Notes: generated from the letters alone by a model not told the origin. A stretch of DNA of 64,000 bases from an uncultured Saprospiraceae bacterium (GCA_938016265.1 CALLWB010000042.1:1-64000), one strand, 5' to 3'. Counted from the first letter of the stretch, positions 45,276 through 55,303 are shown. Translations and numbers: made by a program.

Positions 45276-48200
45276 TTAAAATTGAATACTTAAACCTCCA
45301 AGATAAGTTCTTGATTGCTGATAAAATCCACGATCTATTCCACCACCAATCTCTGGGTCAAGCCCGGAGTATTTGGTAAAGGTAAATAGGTTTTGCGCCG
45401 AGATATAAACTCTAAACTCTTTAGTTTTCATGCGTTTCAACCATTCTTTAGGCAGGTTATATCCTAGCTGCAAATTCTTAAGTCTAAGAAATGAACCATC
45501 CTCTACAAATCGATCAGAGATTCTTGCATTTTGATTAGGGTCAGATAACGTAGTTCTTGGTACGGTTGTGCTCGTTCCTTCGCCTGTCCATCTTTCTAGT
45601 TCAGATACAGGTCTGTTGACATAAGTAAAGTCATATCGAACAGTGCCATTGTAAATATCATTGCCAGAAACTCCTAGCAAAAAGAAGCTAAGATCAACTC
45701 CCTTAAACTCCAATTTCCCATTAAATCCATAGGTAAATTTAGGAAAAGGATTCCCTATGAATGTTTGATCATCTTGATTAATAACCCCATCATTATTGAG
45801 GTCTTTGAATCGGATGTCTCCTGGCTGTGCGCCTGATTGTTCAGCATGTTGCTCTAATTCTGCTTGATTTTGGAACAATCCGTCGGTCTCATACCCGTAG
45901 AACATAAACATGGGAAAACCAACTTCCGAACGTGTAATATTTCCACTTGCAGATTGTAGAAAATTTGCGCTAATCGGGTCTCCACCTTCTCCTAGACTGG
46001 TGATCTCATTTTTTACAAAGGTAATATTCCCACCAAGCGCATATTTAAATGGACGATCGCGATTTTGATATTCTACCGCCAATTCCCATCCTTTATTTAG
46101 GCCATTCCCCACATTTCTTGTCGTTGCATCGAGGCCTATGAAGCCAGCTATTGGAGCTGGAGCTAACATATCTGTTGTGTTTTTAATAAAATAATCCGTT
46201 GCTAAATTGAACTTTCCGTCGAGCAACTCCAGGTCAATACCGATATTGGATTGAATACTGGTTTCCCACCTCAAATCTGGATTACTTACTTTTATTGGTC
46301 CACTTCCGTTGGTAATGACTTCATCCGTTCCAAAAGTATAGTTCTGCCCTGCAAAGACAGGAGCAGCAAATTCATAGTTACCAATTTCTCTATTGCCATT
46401 TGTCCCCCAACTAGCTCTTAATTTTAAGAAACTAATGAGGTCAATATTTTGCATAAATCTTTCTTGCGAAATCACCCACCCAGCAGAGAAAGAAGGAAAA
46501 AAACCAAACTTATTGTTATCACCAAATCGGGAAGAACCATCATATCGTCCGACTACAGAAAACAAATATTTATTATTGAATTCATAATTAAGCCTTCCAA
46601 AATAGGAGATTTCAGCAAAATCGCTTTTCCCTCCCCATGAAATGGCAGATTCTGCGTCCTGACCATTATCAATAACTGCCAATTCAGGATCATTCGTTCG
46701 AAGATCGGATTTTGTACCGCCATGGTAAACATGCTGCCATTCTTTGATCGAAAATCCTGCAAGTGCTGTAAAATCGTGCTTATCTCTGAAGGTCTTTTTA
46801 TAGGTCAATGTATTTTCTGATAACCACTGGAAGTATTTATTGTCTTCCTGTAACACATTATTAATTAATCTTTTTTCGCCTGCTGGTGCATCGCTCAGGA
46901 CAGGATCATCACTCAAATCAAAAGAAGGATTGAATACATCCCTGGTACCTAAGGAAACGTCTAGGTTAAAAGTAGGTCTGAACTTAAGTCCTTTGATAAT
47001 TTCCAACTCGCCGTATATCGTACCAACGAGTCGATTGGTTGTCCAAAGGTCATTGGTTAATTCAAGCGCGTTGACCGGGTTGGTAATATCAGTATCAGAG
47101 TATTGTGAATAGGCAAAGGTTCCGTCTGGTTTTCGGATCGGAGTGACCGGATCCATATTTAGCGCTCTAATTATTGGTGAATTGAACTCATTGTTTTCGG
47201 AGAGCCCATTTCGCTTAATATGTGTGTAGGAAAGAATGTTGCCTATTTTAAGTTTATCAAATATTTGATGGGAATTATTTACCCGAAAGGTAGATCGCTT
47301 GAAGCGCGATTTTTCACCTCCAACAATACCATCTTGTGAGAAATGACTGCCGTTAACTGCATAGGTTGACAATTTTGAACCTCCGACGATGGAAATTTGA
47401 TGATTTTGAATAGGAGCAGTTTCGTAGATCGCGTCCTGCCAGTCTGTACCTTCTCCAAGGGATGCCGGATCACTGAATTCTGGTAATGGTGTACGTCCAT
47501 CGGCAAGGTGAGCCTCATTGGACAAAATAGCGTATTGTTCTGCACTAAGCAGATTTTGTTTTTTCCATGGTTTTTGTACGCCATAATACATGTTGTATGT
47601 AATCGTTGGAGTTTGTTCAATTCGGCCTTGTTTGGTAGTAATCAAAACCACTCCATTTGCTGCACCTGCTCCATAAATTGCTGCAGAAGCCGCATCCTTC
47701 AGTACATTGATGGACTCAATGTCTCCTGGATTTAAATAATCAATTCCACCTACAATAAAACCATCTACCACGTAGAGCGGATCACTGTTATTGATCGTTC
47801 CGATACCTCTAATTCGAACCTGAAGTGTACTACCCGGTGATCCAGAATTTTGGATTACATTGACGCCAGGCGTACGTCCTTGCAGCGTTTGCTCTACACG
47901 AGTAATGGAAGTTGACTTAATCTGTTCCTCCGAAACCGAAGAAACAGCGCCAGATATCTTACTTCGTGTTTGCGTTCCGTACCCCATCACAACGATCTCA
48001 TCGAGGGTACTATAATTTTCACTTAGAGATATTGTGAACTGTGTTCTTCCGTCCAGTGGAATTTCTTCTGTTTTCATTCCAATAAAAGAAACTTCCAGGA
48101 TGGCATCTTTACTCTCTACTTCAAGCAAAAACTTGCCATCAATATCTGTTTGGGTACCATTAGTTGTTCCTTTTTCAACTACAGTGGCCCCAATAAGCGG

Positions 48201-48308
48201 GAAGTTATCTTCTTCCAGAGAAACTACCCCAGAAACTGCAATTGACTGCGCGTAGGCTCCAATGGAGAAACAAAGGACAATCAGCGAAATTAAAATAAGC
48301 TTATTCAT
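45276..48308 (-). CDS. susC: SusC/RagA TonB-dependent glycan transporter
   Basis: This 1,010-residue outer-membrane receptor has a signal peptide (LILISLIVLCFSIGAYAQS), a carboxypeptidase-regulatory-like domain (residues about 22-100, PLIGATVVEKGTTNGTQTDI), the SusC linker DEIVVMGYGTQTRSKISGAV, the plug (SPGSTLQVRIRGIGTINNSD, DPLYVVDGFI) and a 22-strand type barrel ending in YLGGLSIQF. Together with SusD it imports oligosaccharides using TonB energy. It starts 99 bp after the four-domain T9SS protein; a strong hairpin lies in that gap. Confidence 0.97.
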   Translation of the reverse strand: MNKLILISLIVLCFSIGAYAQSIAVSGVVSLEEDNFPLIGATVVEKGTTNGTQTDIDGKFLLEVESKDAILEVSFIGMKTEEIPLDGRTQFTISLSENYSTLDEIVVMGYGTQTRSKISGAVSSVSEEQIKSTSITRVEQTLQGRTPGVNVIQNSGSPGSTLQVRIRGIGTINNSDPLYVVDGFIVGGIDYLNPGDIESINVLKDAASAAIYGAGAANGVVLITTKQGRIEQTPTITYNMYYGVQKPWKKQNLLSAEQYAILSNEAHLADGRTPLPEFSDPASLGEGTDWQDAIYETAPIQNHQISIVGGSKLSTYAVNGSHFSQDGIVGGEKSRFKRSTFRVNNSHQIFDKLKIGNILSYTHIKRNGLSENNEFNSPIIRALNMDPVTPIRKPDGTFAYSQYSDTDITNPVNALELTNDLWTTNRLVGTIYGELEIIKGLKFRPTFNLDVSLGTRDVFNPSFDLSDDPVLSDAPAGEKRLINNVLQEDNKYFQWLSENTLTYKKTFRDKHDFTALAGFSIKEWQHVYHGGTKSDLRTNDPELAVIDNGQDAESAISWGGKSDFAEISYFGRLNYEFNNKYLFSVVGRYDGSSRFGDNNKFGFFPSFSAGWVISQERFMQNIDLISFLKLRASWGTNGNREIGNYEFAAPVFAGQNYTFGTDEVITNGSGPIKVSNPDLRWETSIQSNIGIDLELLDGKFNLATDYFIKNTTDMLAPAPIAGFIGLDATTRNVGNGLNKGWELAVEYQNRDRPFKYALGGNITFVKNEITSLGEGGDPISANFLQSASGNITRSEVGFPMFMFYGYETDGLFQNQAELEQHAEQSGAQPGDIRFKDLNNDGVINQDDQTFIGNPFPKFTYGFNGKLEFKGVDLSFFLLGVSGNDIYNGTVRYDFTYVNRPVSELERWTGEGTSTTVPRTTLSDPNQNARISDRFVEDGSFLRLKNLQLGYNLPKEWLKRMKTKEFRVYISAQNLFTFTKYSGLDPEIGGGIDRGFYQQSRTYLGGLSIQF

Positions 48309-48329
48309 TCAAATTGAATTTTTAAAAAG

Positions 48330-48394
48330 TGGCCTGGAAGACTTTCTACCCAAACACGAGATTTTTTATATCGATCCCAAAGTCAACCAGGCCA
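48330..48394 (-). promoter_or_regulatory. Stem-loop between the T9SS binding protein and susC
   Basis: TGGCCTGG (48330-48337) pairs with CCAGGCCA (48387-48394), and GACTTT (48340-48345) with AAAGTC (48379-48384), leaving an AA/AA internal loop, so 14 bp in all. The 11-mer CTACCCAAACA occurs at 48346-48356 and again at 48396-48406. No long U run follows on the minus strand, so it looks more like an mRNA stabiliser or attenuator than a simple terminator. It would let the upstream gene be expressed at a different level from susC. Confidence 0.65.
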
Positions 48395-48407
48395 TCTACC
48401 CAAACAA

Positions 48408-50102
48408 TTATTTTATCAAAATCTTTTGTGTTGCCATCTCGGTATCACTTAAGATGGTCATCAGATACATTCCTGCAGGAAGATCGTTGACATCTATGGA
48501 AACATTGTTGTCCGTATTTAGTTGTATTTCTTTTACTGTTTGCCCTGCTACATTATATAAAGACAGCATTCCATTATGGAATTCATCCCCATTAAAAAGA
48601 ACAGAAACATAGTCATCTGAAGGAACAGGGAATACGGTAAATCGATCTTCAGGATTATCAATGGTTACAAGATTAGACATGACACATTCGTCGCAAGATT
48701 CGAAACAGAAAGCTGGTAATGTGGTGTCTGTCATTCCAATTGTTACAATTCTATTTGTAAAGCTACCTGTTGTTAAGGTACATAAGGAATCTATAGAAGG
48801 GTCAAGCATTTCTTCTGCGGTCCCGCCATTATTAAATTTAAACTCATACGTGCCAGGCACTAAAGCTACCGTATCTGTATACACCATATCTCCGTCAGGA
48901 TCTGTCATGAGAAGACAGCTACCACACCAATTGTCTAGTGCTCCACCAGTTACATAAACCGTATCATTATTTGATGTTTGAGACATATCCACTTGAAAAA
49001 CAACATTGACTGGCATTGCTGGTGGAGTACAGGATAAGTCCTCCGTACATTGAGCAAAACAATGTTGTAGAGTTGTATCTGCTGCAACAGGCATTAAAAA
49101 CCGATCGTTAAAATTTGCTGGATCACCACAAGAAAGACCTACCAGACTTTCTTTGCAAGAATAGTTAGGGCAGGCGCCATTTGTAATGGTATAAAAGCTA
49201 GAAAAACCTTCAGGTCTTCTAACGGTAAGTTCGTAAATCCCTCCTCCAATATCTGTCATTGGGTAATCTCCTGGGTTTCCAAAATTTCCACCTCCCGCGA
49301 TGAAGACTCCTGCTGGATCAACCGTTTCAAGAGACATGTTGACTTTAAATGTAATATTGACTGAATCTACCACAACGCCGCATGGATCGCAGCTATTGAA
49401 ACAGGTTACGGCATAACTATCATTTCCATTTACAAACAAATCTCTGTTTGAATATCCGCCAATAGTGACGACACATGCTTCAGCTCCGGTAAATGTTTCT
49501 TGTGCTGCCCAATCGTCCATGGTAAATTTAAATTGGTGTGCTCCTGCTGGAATCGCTGCAACTGTTCCTTCCCACAAGCCATTCCCCATATCAGTAAGCG
49601 GATTGCTTGTTCCACTCCATCCATTTATGGTACCACTCACATAGACGGTACCGAATGTCAAAGCATATTCAGACATATCTACGGAGAAGGTAACGTCTCC
49701 GGCTGCTGGTCCTCCTCCGCAAGCGTAGCAGGCATCCCAACAATTTACTGGCAACACTAAAGGTGCACCTGCAACAGTTATTTGACGATTGGTATATCCG
49801 CCAATAGTCGCTGTACATGGATCTCCGACAGTCAAAGCCTCTTGGCCTGTCCAGTTATCATGCGTAAATTTAAATTCATAAGTTCCATCAACAATAGGTA
49901 AGGTGGTTGCCCAAATTCCATTTCCCATATCGGTAAGTGGATTTCCATCTCCACTCCAAGAATTAAATGTACCACTTACATAAACAGTAGTAAATGATGT
50001 CGTATAATCGGTCATATCTACCTGAAAGGTAACATCACTCTGCCCATAGCTAAATGAAGCGATACAAGAAAGTAGTAGAAAGATCAAGTAATTTTTTTTC
50101 AT
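48408..50102 (-). CDS. T9SS-exported protein with four carbohydrate-binding-like repeats
   Basis: This is a 564-residue protein with a signal peptide (YLIFLLLSCIASFSYG). Four repeats of about 110 residues follow, each starting VTFQVDMS or similar, then VYVSGTFNSWSG, NPLTDMGNGIW, TYEFKFTHDNW, a Cys-containing GGYTNR strand and FxxCxxC. The fold resembles the starch-binding/isoamylase N-domain (CBM48/CBM20-like). The third repeat is the most divergent. The final 80 residues are a T9SS type A sorting domain (FPVPSDDYVSVLF, LYNVAGQTVKEI, AGMYLMTI). It is the first gene of the utilisation locus and is likely to bind glucan at the cell surface. Binding specificity is unknown. Confidence 0.85.
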   Translation of the reverse strand: MKKNYLIFLLLSCIASFSYGQSDVTFQVDMTDYTTSFTTVYVSGTFNSWSGDGNPLTDMGNGIWATTLPIVDGTYEFKFTHDNWTGQEALTVGDPCTATIGGYTNRQITVAGAPLVLPVNCWDACYACGGGPAAGDVTFSVDMSEYALTFGTVYVSGTINGWSGTSNPLTDMGNGLWEGTVAAIPAGAHQFKFTMDDWAAQETFTGAEACVVTIGGYSNRDLFVNGNDSYAVTCFNSCDPCGVVVDSVNITFKVNMSLETVDPAGVFIAGGGNFGNPGDYPMTDIGGGIYELTVRRPEGFSSFYTITNGACPNYSCKESLVGLSCGDPANFNDRFLMPVAADTTLQHCFAQCTEDLSCTPPAMPVNVVFQVDMSQTSNNDTVYVTGGALDNWCGSCLLMTDPDGDMVYTDTVALVPGTYEFKFNNGGTAEEMLDPSIDSLCTLTTGSFTNRIVTIGMTDTTLPAFCFESCDECVMSNLVTIDNPEDRFTVFPVPSDDYVSVLFNGDEFHNGMLSLYNVAGQTVKEIQLNTDNNVSIDVNDLPAGMYLMTILSDTEMATQKILIK

Positions 50103-50484
50103 GGTAATTTAATTTTAGGAAAAATGTAGTCTCTTTTAACAAAGACGTAATAACAGTTTAGTTAGTTAAGTAACTGAGTGGTAAATTAATGACAAACGAA
50201 GATTTTGATATTAAGTTTCAGTGTATTACGTTAAATTCAAAATTTTAATTCGCCACTACCCTTCAATTCCAAACAAATATAGGAATCCACGAAGGCAAAA
50301 TCCTATTTATTCACTTCATCTCAACTACATCACATAAAAAAAAAGCTACATCACCACTACATCATTTTTAAATCTACACGTTCTTCATAAAACAACAATT
50401 TTGATTAAAAAGCCTTATATTGCAAAGCTTACAAGAAAAAAACTCTAAATTAAACCATGATTTTAAATTACATCTAGGACTAGA
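50103..50484. promoter_or_regulatory. Divergent intergenic control region of the glycan locus
   Basis: The 382-bp AT-rich region lies between the divergent regulator and the first locus gene and should contain both promoters. A run near 50320-50360 has two copies of the ACTACATCA block (CAACTACATCACAT and CACTACATCATTT), with a CTACATCACCA block between them, which could be regulator sites. I cannot assign promoter boxes with confidence. Confidence 0.4.
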
Positions 50485-53385
50485 ATGCGAATAACTAGTA
50501 CATTATTAAAATTGTTCTATGTAGCTGTCCTACTGTTTGCGACAAAAACGGTATTGTGCAAACACAACCTTGGTACTCCGTTTATTTCAAACTATGAAAA
50601 GGAGCACTATCAAGCAGGCACACAAACGTGGGATATAAAACAGAATAAGCTTGGTGTTTTATATTTTGCAAATAATGCAGGATTGCTGGAGTTTGATGGT
50701 ACAAATTGGCGTACCTATCCACTTGCGAATAGGACGGTAGCCCGATCATTAGCAATTGACAAGGGAGGTAGGATATACATAGGCGCACAGGGCGAATTCG
50801 GCTATTTTGAGGGCAATTCTATTGGTGTTTTAACCTACTACTCGCTGCTTGAATTGATACCTAAAGAACTACGGGACTTTGATGATGTATGGGATACAGA
50901 GATTTTTGAAGAGGTAATTTTCTTTAGAAGTGCTGGTAAAATTTATTCAATAAAAGATCAAAAATTTAAACTGCATGAGCTTGGAGAAGAAGTGGATATC
51001 CTTAGTCAAAGTAACGGAAGACTCTTTGCCGTAAGCAAAAAGGATGGCTTATATGAATATAAAAACGGCCAATTTCAATTAATAGCCAAAATGTCCACTC
51101 TAGAGAACATGCAAGTCACCTCTATTTTGAATATAGACGAGTCGACCATACTCCTAACTACCTTAAAAAATGGTGTTTTCCAATATACCGACAACCGACT
51201 ATCCCCTTGGCGGACTTCAGCAAATCAGTTTTTAAAAGACAATAGAATTTATTCAGGTGTAGTCCTTCCTGGAAAAGAAATAGCACTCGGAACCTCTTTA
51301 AATGGGCTATTAATTCTTAATCAAAATGGACTGCCGACTTATCATTTTTCGAAGAAAAACGGGCTGCAAAACAACAACATTCTGACCTTGCAATCCGATC
51401 ATGCGGGCAATATCTGGGCAGGATTAAATAATGGCATTGACTATCTGGAAATCAGTACTCCTTACTCCAACATCTACCCGGATGGGGATTTAGAAGGCAC
51501 CACTTATGCATCCATTATTTTCGATGATAAAATCTATCTCGGTACTTCTAGTGGTTTGTATGTAGCAGACTGGACCTCTTACTATGATCCTTTTTCTACT
51601 AAACGGTTTAAGTTGGTAGAAGGTACCGATGGGCAAGTGTGGGGCCTGACTACATTTGAAGGGGAACTAATAGCCGGCCACCATGAAGGCACATTTGTCA
51701 TCCAAAATGACCAGAGTACAAGGATCTCTGATATAAATGGCGCCTGGACTTTTGTGCCATTGGAAAATCATCCGGGGTATTTGGTCGGAGGCACTTATTC
51801 CGGCTTAGTCTTGTATCAAAAAACCAGCACAGGACTCGAGTTTGTCAGGAAATTGCCTGGTTTCACTGAATCCAGCAGGATCATGGCAGTTGAAAAAGAC
51901 GGCAGTCTATGGATTACCCATCCTTACCGTGGTGCCTACAAACTGAAATTGTCTTCCGATCTAAAGGGCATTGAACAAGTCAAATTTTACAATTCAGATC
52001 ATGGCTTCCCTTCCAATCTATATATTCATGTTTTTAATGTTGGAGACGAATTGTTCTTTACTGCAGAGAAAAACGTTTATCGGTTTCTCAATAAGGAAGA
52101 TCGGTTTGAAAAAGTGTCTAGCTATAGTGCTCTTTTTGGAGAAGAAGTGATGGTAAAACGGCTGATCCCTGACGATCTTGGCAATATATGGTATGTTGTA
52201 GACGAAAAGGTTGGCCTTTTAACCATCAAGGCAAAAGGCCTTGAATTTGAAATAACGAACCGTCAATTTCCGAAACTGTTTAATCAGTTAGTTGGGGGCT
52301 TTGAGTACATTTATCCTTATGGGAAAGAGGACGTATTCTTTGGTACAGAAAAGGGATTCATTTTTTACAATAAAGAAAAAGTAGTAAGTACCGCTCCTCC
52401 AACCGTGCTGATACGGAATGTTCAACTAATAGCCCCGGTAGATTCTATTTTACTAGGAGGACAAGTTAATGGAGAGCCAAGTAAGAATAAGCTGCATCAT
52501 AGCTTAAATGCAGTACAATTTTCGTTTTCAGCGCCTGATTTTTCCAACGTTATTGAATATAGTTACCGACTACAAGGGTTGGATGACAACTGGTCTTCTT
52601 GGAGTACAAAAACGGAAAAAGAATACACCAACTTAAGCCCCGGAGATTATCAATTTTCAATCCGGGCGCGCCACCCCTATCAAACACCAGGCGAAGAAGC
52701 ATCCTACCAATTTTCGATCAATTCTCCCTGGTATCGAACGTGGATCGCTTATTTGTTCTACTTTCTGATTGCTGGATATCTAGGCTATCGGTGGATTCGA
52801 AAAACCCAAGAAAATTTCGAGCAAGAGAAAGAACTTATTCTATCTACTCAAGAGGAAATTCTGGAAGAAAAAGAACGTACCTACCGCCAAGCAGTCGAAC
52901 GTTCAGAAAAGGAAATCATCAAGCTTAAAAACGAGAAACTCGAAACAGAAATCAATCATCAAAATGAAGAATTGGCCGCCCTCACCATGCATTTTGTCCA
53001 GAAGAATGAAATATTAGGCAAACTAAAAGAAGAACTTGTTTCCTTAACTGGCAAATCGTCAGAACCAGGTACTCGTAAAGATATCAAACGACTAATCCGT
53101 CTACTAGACACGGATGCTCGGATGGATGAAGACTGGCCACGATTTACCTATTATTTCGATCGGGTGCACAGTGATTTCACAAAAAAATTGTGGGCGATTC
53201 ATCCCAACCTGACGCAAAAAGACATTAAACTCTGTGTTTTTCTTAGGATGAATCTTTCTACTAAAGAAATTGCACCTTTACTGAACATCTCCATTCGCGG
53301 GGTAGAAATCAGTCGGTATCGCTTGCGGAAAAAGCTGGGGCTGGATAGCAAAGTCCGGCTAGGAGATTACCTTTTAGAAATTTAG
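50485..53385 (+). CDS. Membrane sensor-regulator: propeller, Y_Y_Y domain, coiled coil, LuxR-type HTH
   Basis: This is a 966-residue protein with signal peptide (TLLKLFYVAVLLFATKTVLC). Residues about 30-640 form propeller repeats of the two-component-regulator type (GVLYFANNAGLLEFDGTNWR, GNIWAGLNNGIDYLEI). Residues about 670-745 are the Y_Y_Y domain (FSAPDFSNVIEYSYRLQGLD, DYQFSIRARH). One transmembrane helix lies near 755-772. A long coiled coil (QEKELILSTQEEILEEKERT) leads to a C-terminal HTH (LTQKDIKLCVFLRMNLSTKE, NISIRGVEISRYRLRKKLGL). There is no histidine kinase domain, so signal and DNA binding are in one protein. It is divergent from the glycan locus and probably senses glucan pieces in the periplasm and activates it. 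Confidence 0.9.
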   Translation: MRITSTLLKLFYVAVLLFATKTVLCKHNLGTPFISNYEKEHYQAGTQTWDIKQNKLGVLYFANNAGLLEFDGTNWRTYPLANRTVARSLAIDKGGRIYIGAQGEFGYFEGNSIGVLTYYSLLELIPKELRDFDDVWDTEIFEEVIFFRSAGKIYSIKDQKFKLHELGEEVDILSQSNGRLFAVSKKDGLYEYKNGQFQLIAKMSTLENMQVTSILNIDESTILLTTLKNGVFQYTDNRLSPWRTSANQFLKDNRIYSGVVLPGKEIALGTSLNGLLILNQNGLPTYHFSKKNGLQNNNILTLQSDHAGNIWAGLNNGIDYLEISTPYSNIYPDGDLEGTTYASIIFDDKIYLGTSSGLYVADWTSYYDPFSTKRFKLVEGTDGQVWGLTTFEGELIAGHHEGTFVIQNDQSTRISDINGAWTFVPLENHPGYLVGGTYSGLVLYQKTSTGLEFVRKLPGFTESSRIMAVEKDGSLWITHPYRGAYKLKLSSDLKGIEQVKFYNSDHGFPSNLYIHVFNVGDELFFTAEKNVYRFLNKEDRFEKVSSYSALFGEEVMVKRLIPDDLGNIWYVVDEKVGLLTIKAKGLEFEITNRQFPKLFNQLVGGFEYIYPYGKEDVFFGTEKGFIFYNKEKVVSTAPPTVLIRNVQLIAPVDSILLGGQVNGEPSKNKLHHSLNAVQFSFSAPDFSNVIEYSYRLQGLDDNWSSWSTKTEKEYTNLSPGDYQFSIRARHPYQTPGEEASYQFSINSPWYRTWIAYLFYFLIAGYLGYRWIRKTQENFEQEKELILSTQEEILEEKERTYRQAVERSEKEIIKLKNEKLETEINHQNEELAALTMHFVQKNEILGKLKEELVSLTGKSSEPGTRKDIKRLIRLLDTDARMDEDWPRFTYYFDRVHSDFTKKLWAIHPNLTQKDIKLCVFLRMNLSTKEIAPLLNISIRGVEISRYRLRKKLGLDSKVRLGDYLLEI

Positions 53386-53399
53386 ATTAAAATAAAACC

Positions 53400-54461
53400 A
53401 TGAACCTACTTGAAGGAATAACCATCATTGATTTCACTCGTTTGCTCCCTGGGCCGATTGCTACACATCTCCTAGCACAAATGGGCGCAAGGGTCATCAA
53501 AATTGAGAGCCCAAAACGAATCGACTATGCTCGAAAAGGAATCACTGAAGTAGACGGAGCCAGCGTGTTATTTCATCAACTAAATCATAATAAAGAACTC
53601 AAACTTGTTGACTATAATTCTCCTGAAGGAAAAGCAGAAGTGCTGGAGCTTATCCAATCGGCAGATATCTTGATTGAACAGTTTCGCCCGGGGGCGATGG
53701 ATGCATGGGGGTTGGGTTACCATGAAATCAAGAAAATACATCCCGGCCTAGTTTATGTTTCTTTGACTGGCTACGGGCAGACTGGAGCGTTTGCCAAGGA
53801 AGCTGGCCATGATATCAATTATATGGCTTACAGTGGGCTGCTGAGTATGATGAAAGATGAGCAGGGCAAACCTGTCGTTCCAGGGGCTCAGTTTGCAGAT
53901 ATTAGCGGCGCATATATGGCAGTGATTGCCCTCCAAGCTGCTTTGCTTCAAAAAAACAGCACTGGGGTCGGTAGTTTTGTAGATGTATCTCTTTGTGGGG
54001 CGTTGATGCCTTTTTTATCGATTCCCTACAGTTTGTACGGCAGCGGCTTAGACCATCGCCAATACAACATTATCAATGGGAAAACAACGGTCAATTACAC
54101 CAACTATCAATGCGCGGACGGCAAGTGGCTATCCCTCGGTGCACTGGAAATCAAATTTTGGAATACCTTCTGCGAGTTGATCAACAAACCCGACTGGAAA
54201 AAGAGCAATCAGTTGGAGTTAATGAATTTTGCTTTTCCTAAAATGGAATTGGACGCCTTCTTCCAGACAAAAACCAGAGACGAGTGGACTGCATTTTTCA
54301 AAGGCAAAGAAGTCTGCATTGCTCCTATTTTGGAGATGGAGGAGTTGGAAGGGCATGAGATCCACAAATCACAGGCTACTTTCGAAGAGTTTAAGACGGC
54401 TGATGGTAGCAAATTGAAGACGGTTGGGCTCCCGTTTAAGGTGATCAAGGATAATTCGTAA
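53400..54461 (+). CDS. CoA-transferase family III protein (CaiB/BaiF)
   Basis: This is a 353-residue cytoplasmic protein of the CaiB/BaiF family: ITIIDFTRLLPGPIATHLLA, GARVIKIESP, ADILIEQFRPGAMDAWGLGY, VYVSLTGYGQTGAFAKEAGH and the catalytic Asp in GHDINYMAYSG near residue 140. The form LSLGALEIKFWNTFCELI resembles alpha-methylacyl-CoA racemase and related enzymes, so the reaction may be racemisation or CoA transfer. It begins 14 bp after the regulator but has no clear link to glucan use. The next gene starts 14 bp downstream. Confidence 0.9.
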   Translation: MNLLEGITIIDFTRLLPGPIATHLLAQMGARVIKIESPKRIDYARKGITEVDGASVLFHQLNHNKELKLVDYNSPEGKAEVLELIQSADILIEQFRPGAMDAWGLGYHEIKKIHPGLVYVSLTGYGQTGAFAKEAGHDINYMAYSGLLSMMKDEQGKPVVPGAQFADISGAYMAVIALQAALLQKNSTGVGSFVDVSLCGALMPFLSIPYSLYGSGLDHRQYNIINGKTTVNYTNYQCADGKWLSLGALEIKFWNTFCELINKPDWKKSNQLELMNFAFPKMELDAFFQTKTRDEWTAFFKGKEVCIAPILEMEELEGHEIHKSQATFEEFKTADGSKLKTVGLPFKVIKDNS

Positions 54462-54475
54462 ATTAGAGTCGAAAA

Positions 54476-54940
54476 ATGAAACGAGTACTACCAATCCTAC
54501 TTCTCCTATTCCTCCTCCTACAAGGATGTCAACAAAAAATAAGTTGCCCTCCCATAAAGCCATTTCACTCAGAAGACTTCATAACAGTGAACCGATCATT
54601 CGGCATTAAAAGATCCCCCATTTTCTGTGGTAGAAAATTCAACAATGGAATAATCTATGAAATAGAAAAAAATGCTCCAGCAATAGCAATACAATATGGA
54701 AAAGTAATCGAGCTAGGCCACAGAAAATCCGGTACTGGCAACTTCCTAATTATAGATCACAGAAACCAGCGGCTCGCAAAATACTATCATCTTGGAAAAA
54801 TACTTGTAGAAGTAGAGCAATTAGTTCAACAAGGCGACATCATTGCCGTATCTGGCAATACAGGTCTAACTACCGTCAACTCTATAGGGTTAAGCATTCT
54901 TGACAATCAAACCTTGGTTAATCCTGTCTCTATTTTCTAA
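54476..54940 (+). CDS. Lipoprotein with a degenerate M23-like domain
   Basis: This 154-residue lipoprotein (LLLFLLLQGC, Cys18) resembles the M23/LytM fold: RSFGIKRSPIF, AIAIQYGKVIELGHRKSGTG, FLIIDHRNQRLAKYYHLGKI, QLVQQGDIIAVSGNTGLTT. The zinc-binding HxxxD position reads CGRKFNNG and the final HxH position reads IGLSIL, so the metal site is lost. It should not be an active peptidase; binding peptidoglycan or regulating another enzyme is possible. It follows the CoA-transferase by 14 bp. Confidence 0.72.
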   Translation: MKRVLPILLLLFLLLQGCQQKISCPPIKPFHSEDFITVNRSFGIKRSPIFCGRKFNNGIIYEIEKNAPAIAIQYGKVIELGHRKSGTGNFLIIDHRNQRLAKYYHLGKILVEVEQLVQQGDIIAVSGNTGLTTVNSIGLSILDNQTLVNPVSIF

Positions 54941-55109
54941 AAAATCATCCTCGAAATAAAAGCTCAGTTTCCTGACAGGGCGTTTAGACAAATTGTAATT
55001 CAACGCTACAACACACATAAAATAGAAAACTTAATCAAAAACAATATGTTTCCAATTAGTAGTATTTGAAACAAATAGTTTCTATCTTGGTTTCTTCTAA
55101 GAAGAAGTA

Positions 55110-55137
55110 CTACTTGATGTACATGAACAACAAGTAG
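55110..55137. promoter_or_regulatory. Inverted repeat upstream of the dinB-dnaE operon
   Basis: CTACTTG (55110-55116) and CAAGTAG (55131-55137) face each other across 14 bp containing GATGTACATGAAC. It lies about 167 bp before the dinB start in a 363-bp gap with no gene. It might be an SOS/LexA-type operator, but it is not a known Bacteroidota box. The rest of the gap shows nothing else. Confidence 0.4.
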
Positions 55138-55303
55138 AAATAACACTCCGCACCAAAACATCAACAGCAAATCCGCTGTTACGCGCATCGACTAAATGAA
55201 ACAGTCTTCTGCCTACCCTACTCCGTAGATAGAAGACAAACAGAACAGCAAAACAACTGCCCAAAAGCAGCTGCACCTTGCTACCTAAAAGGCTAATGAA
55301 ATC

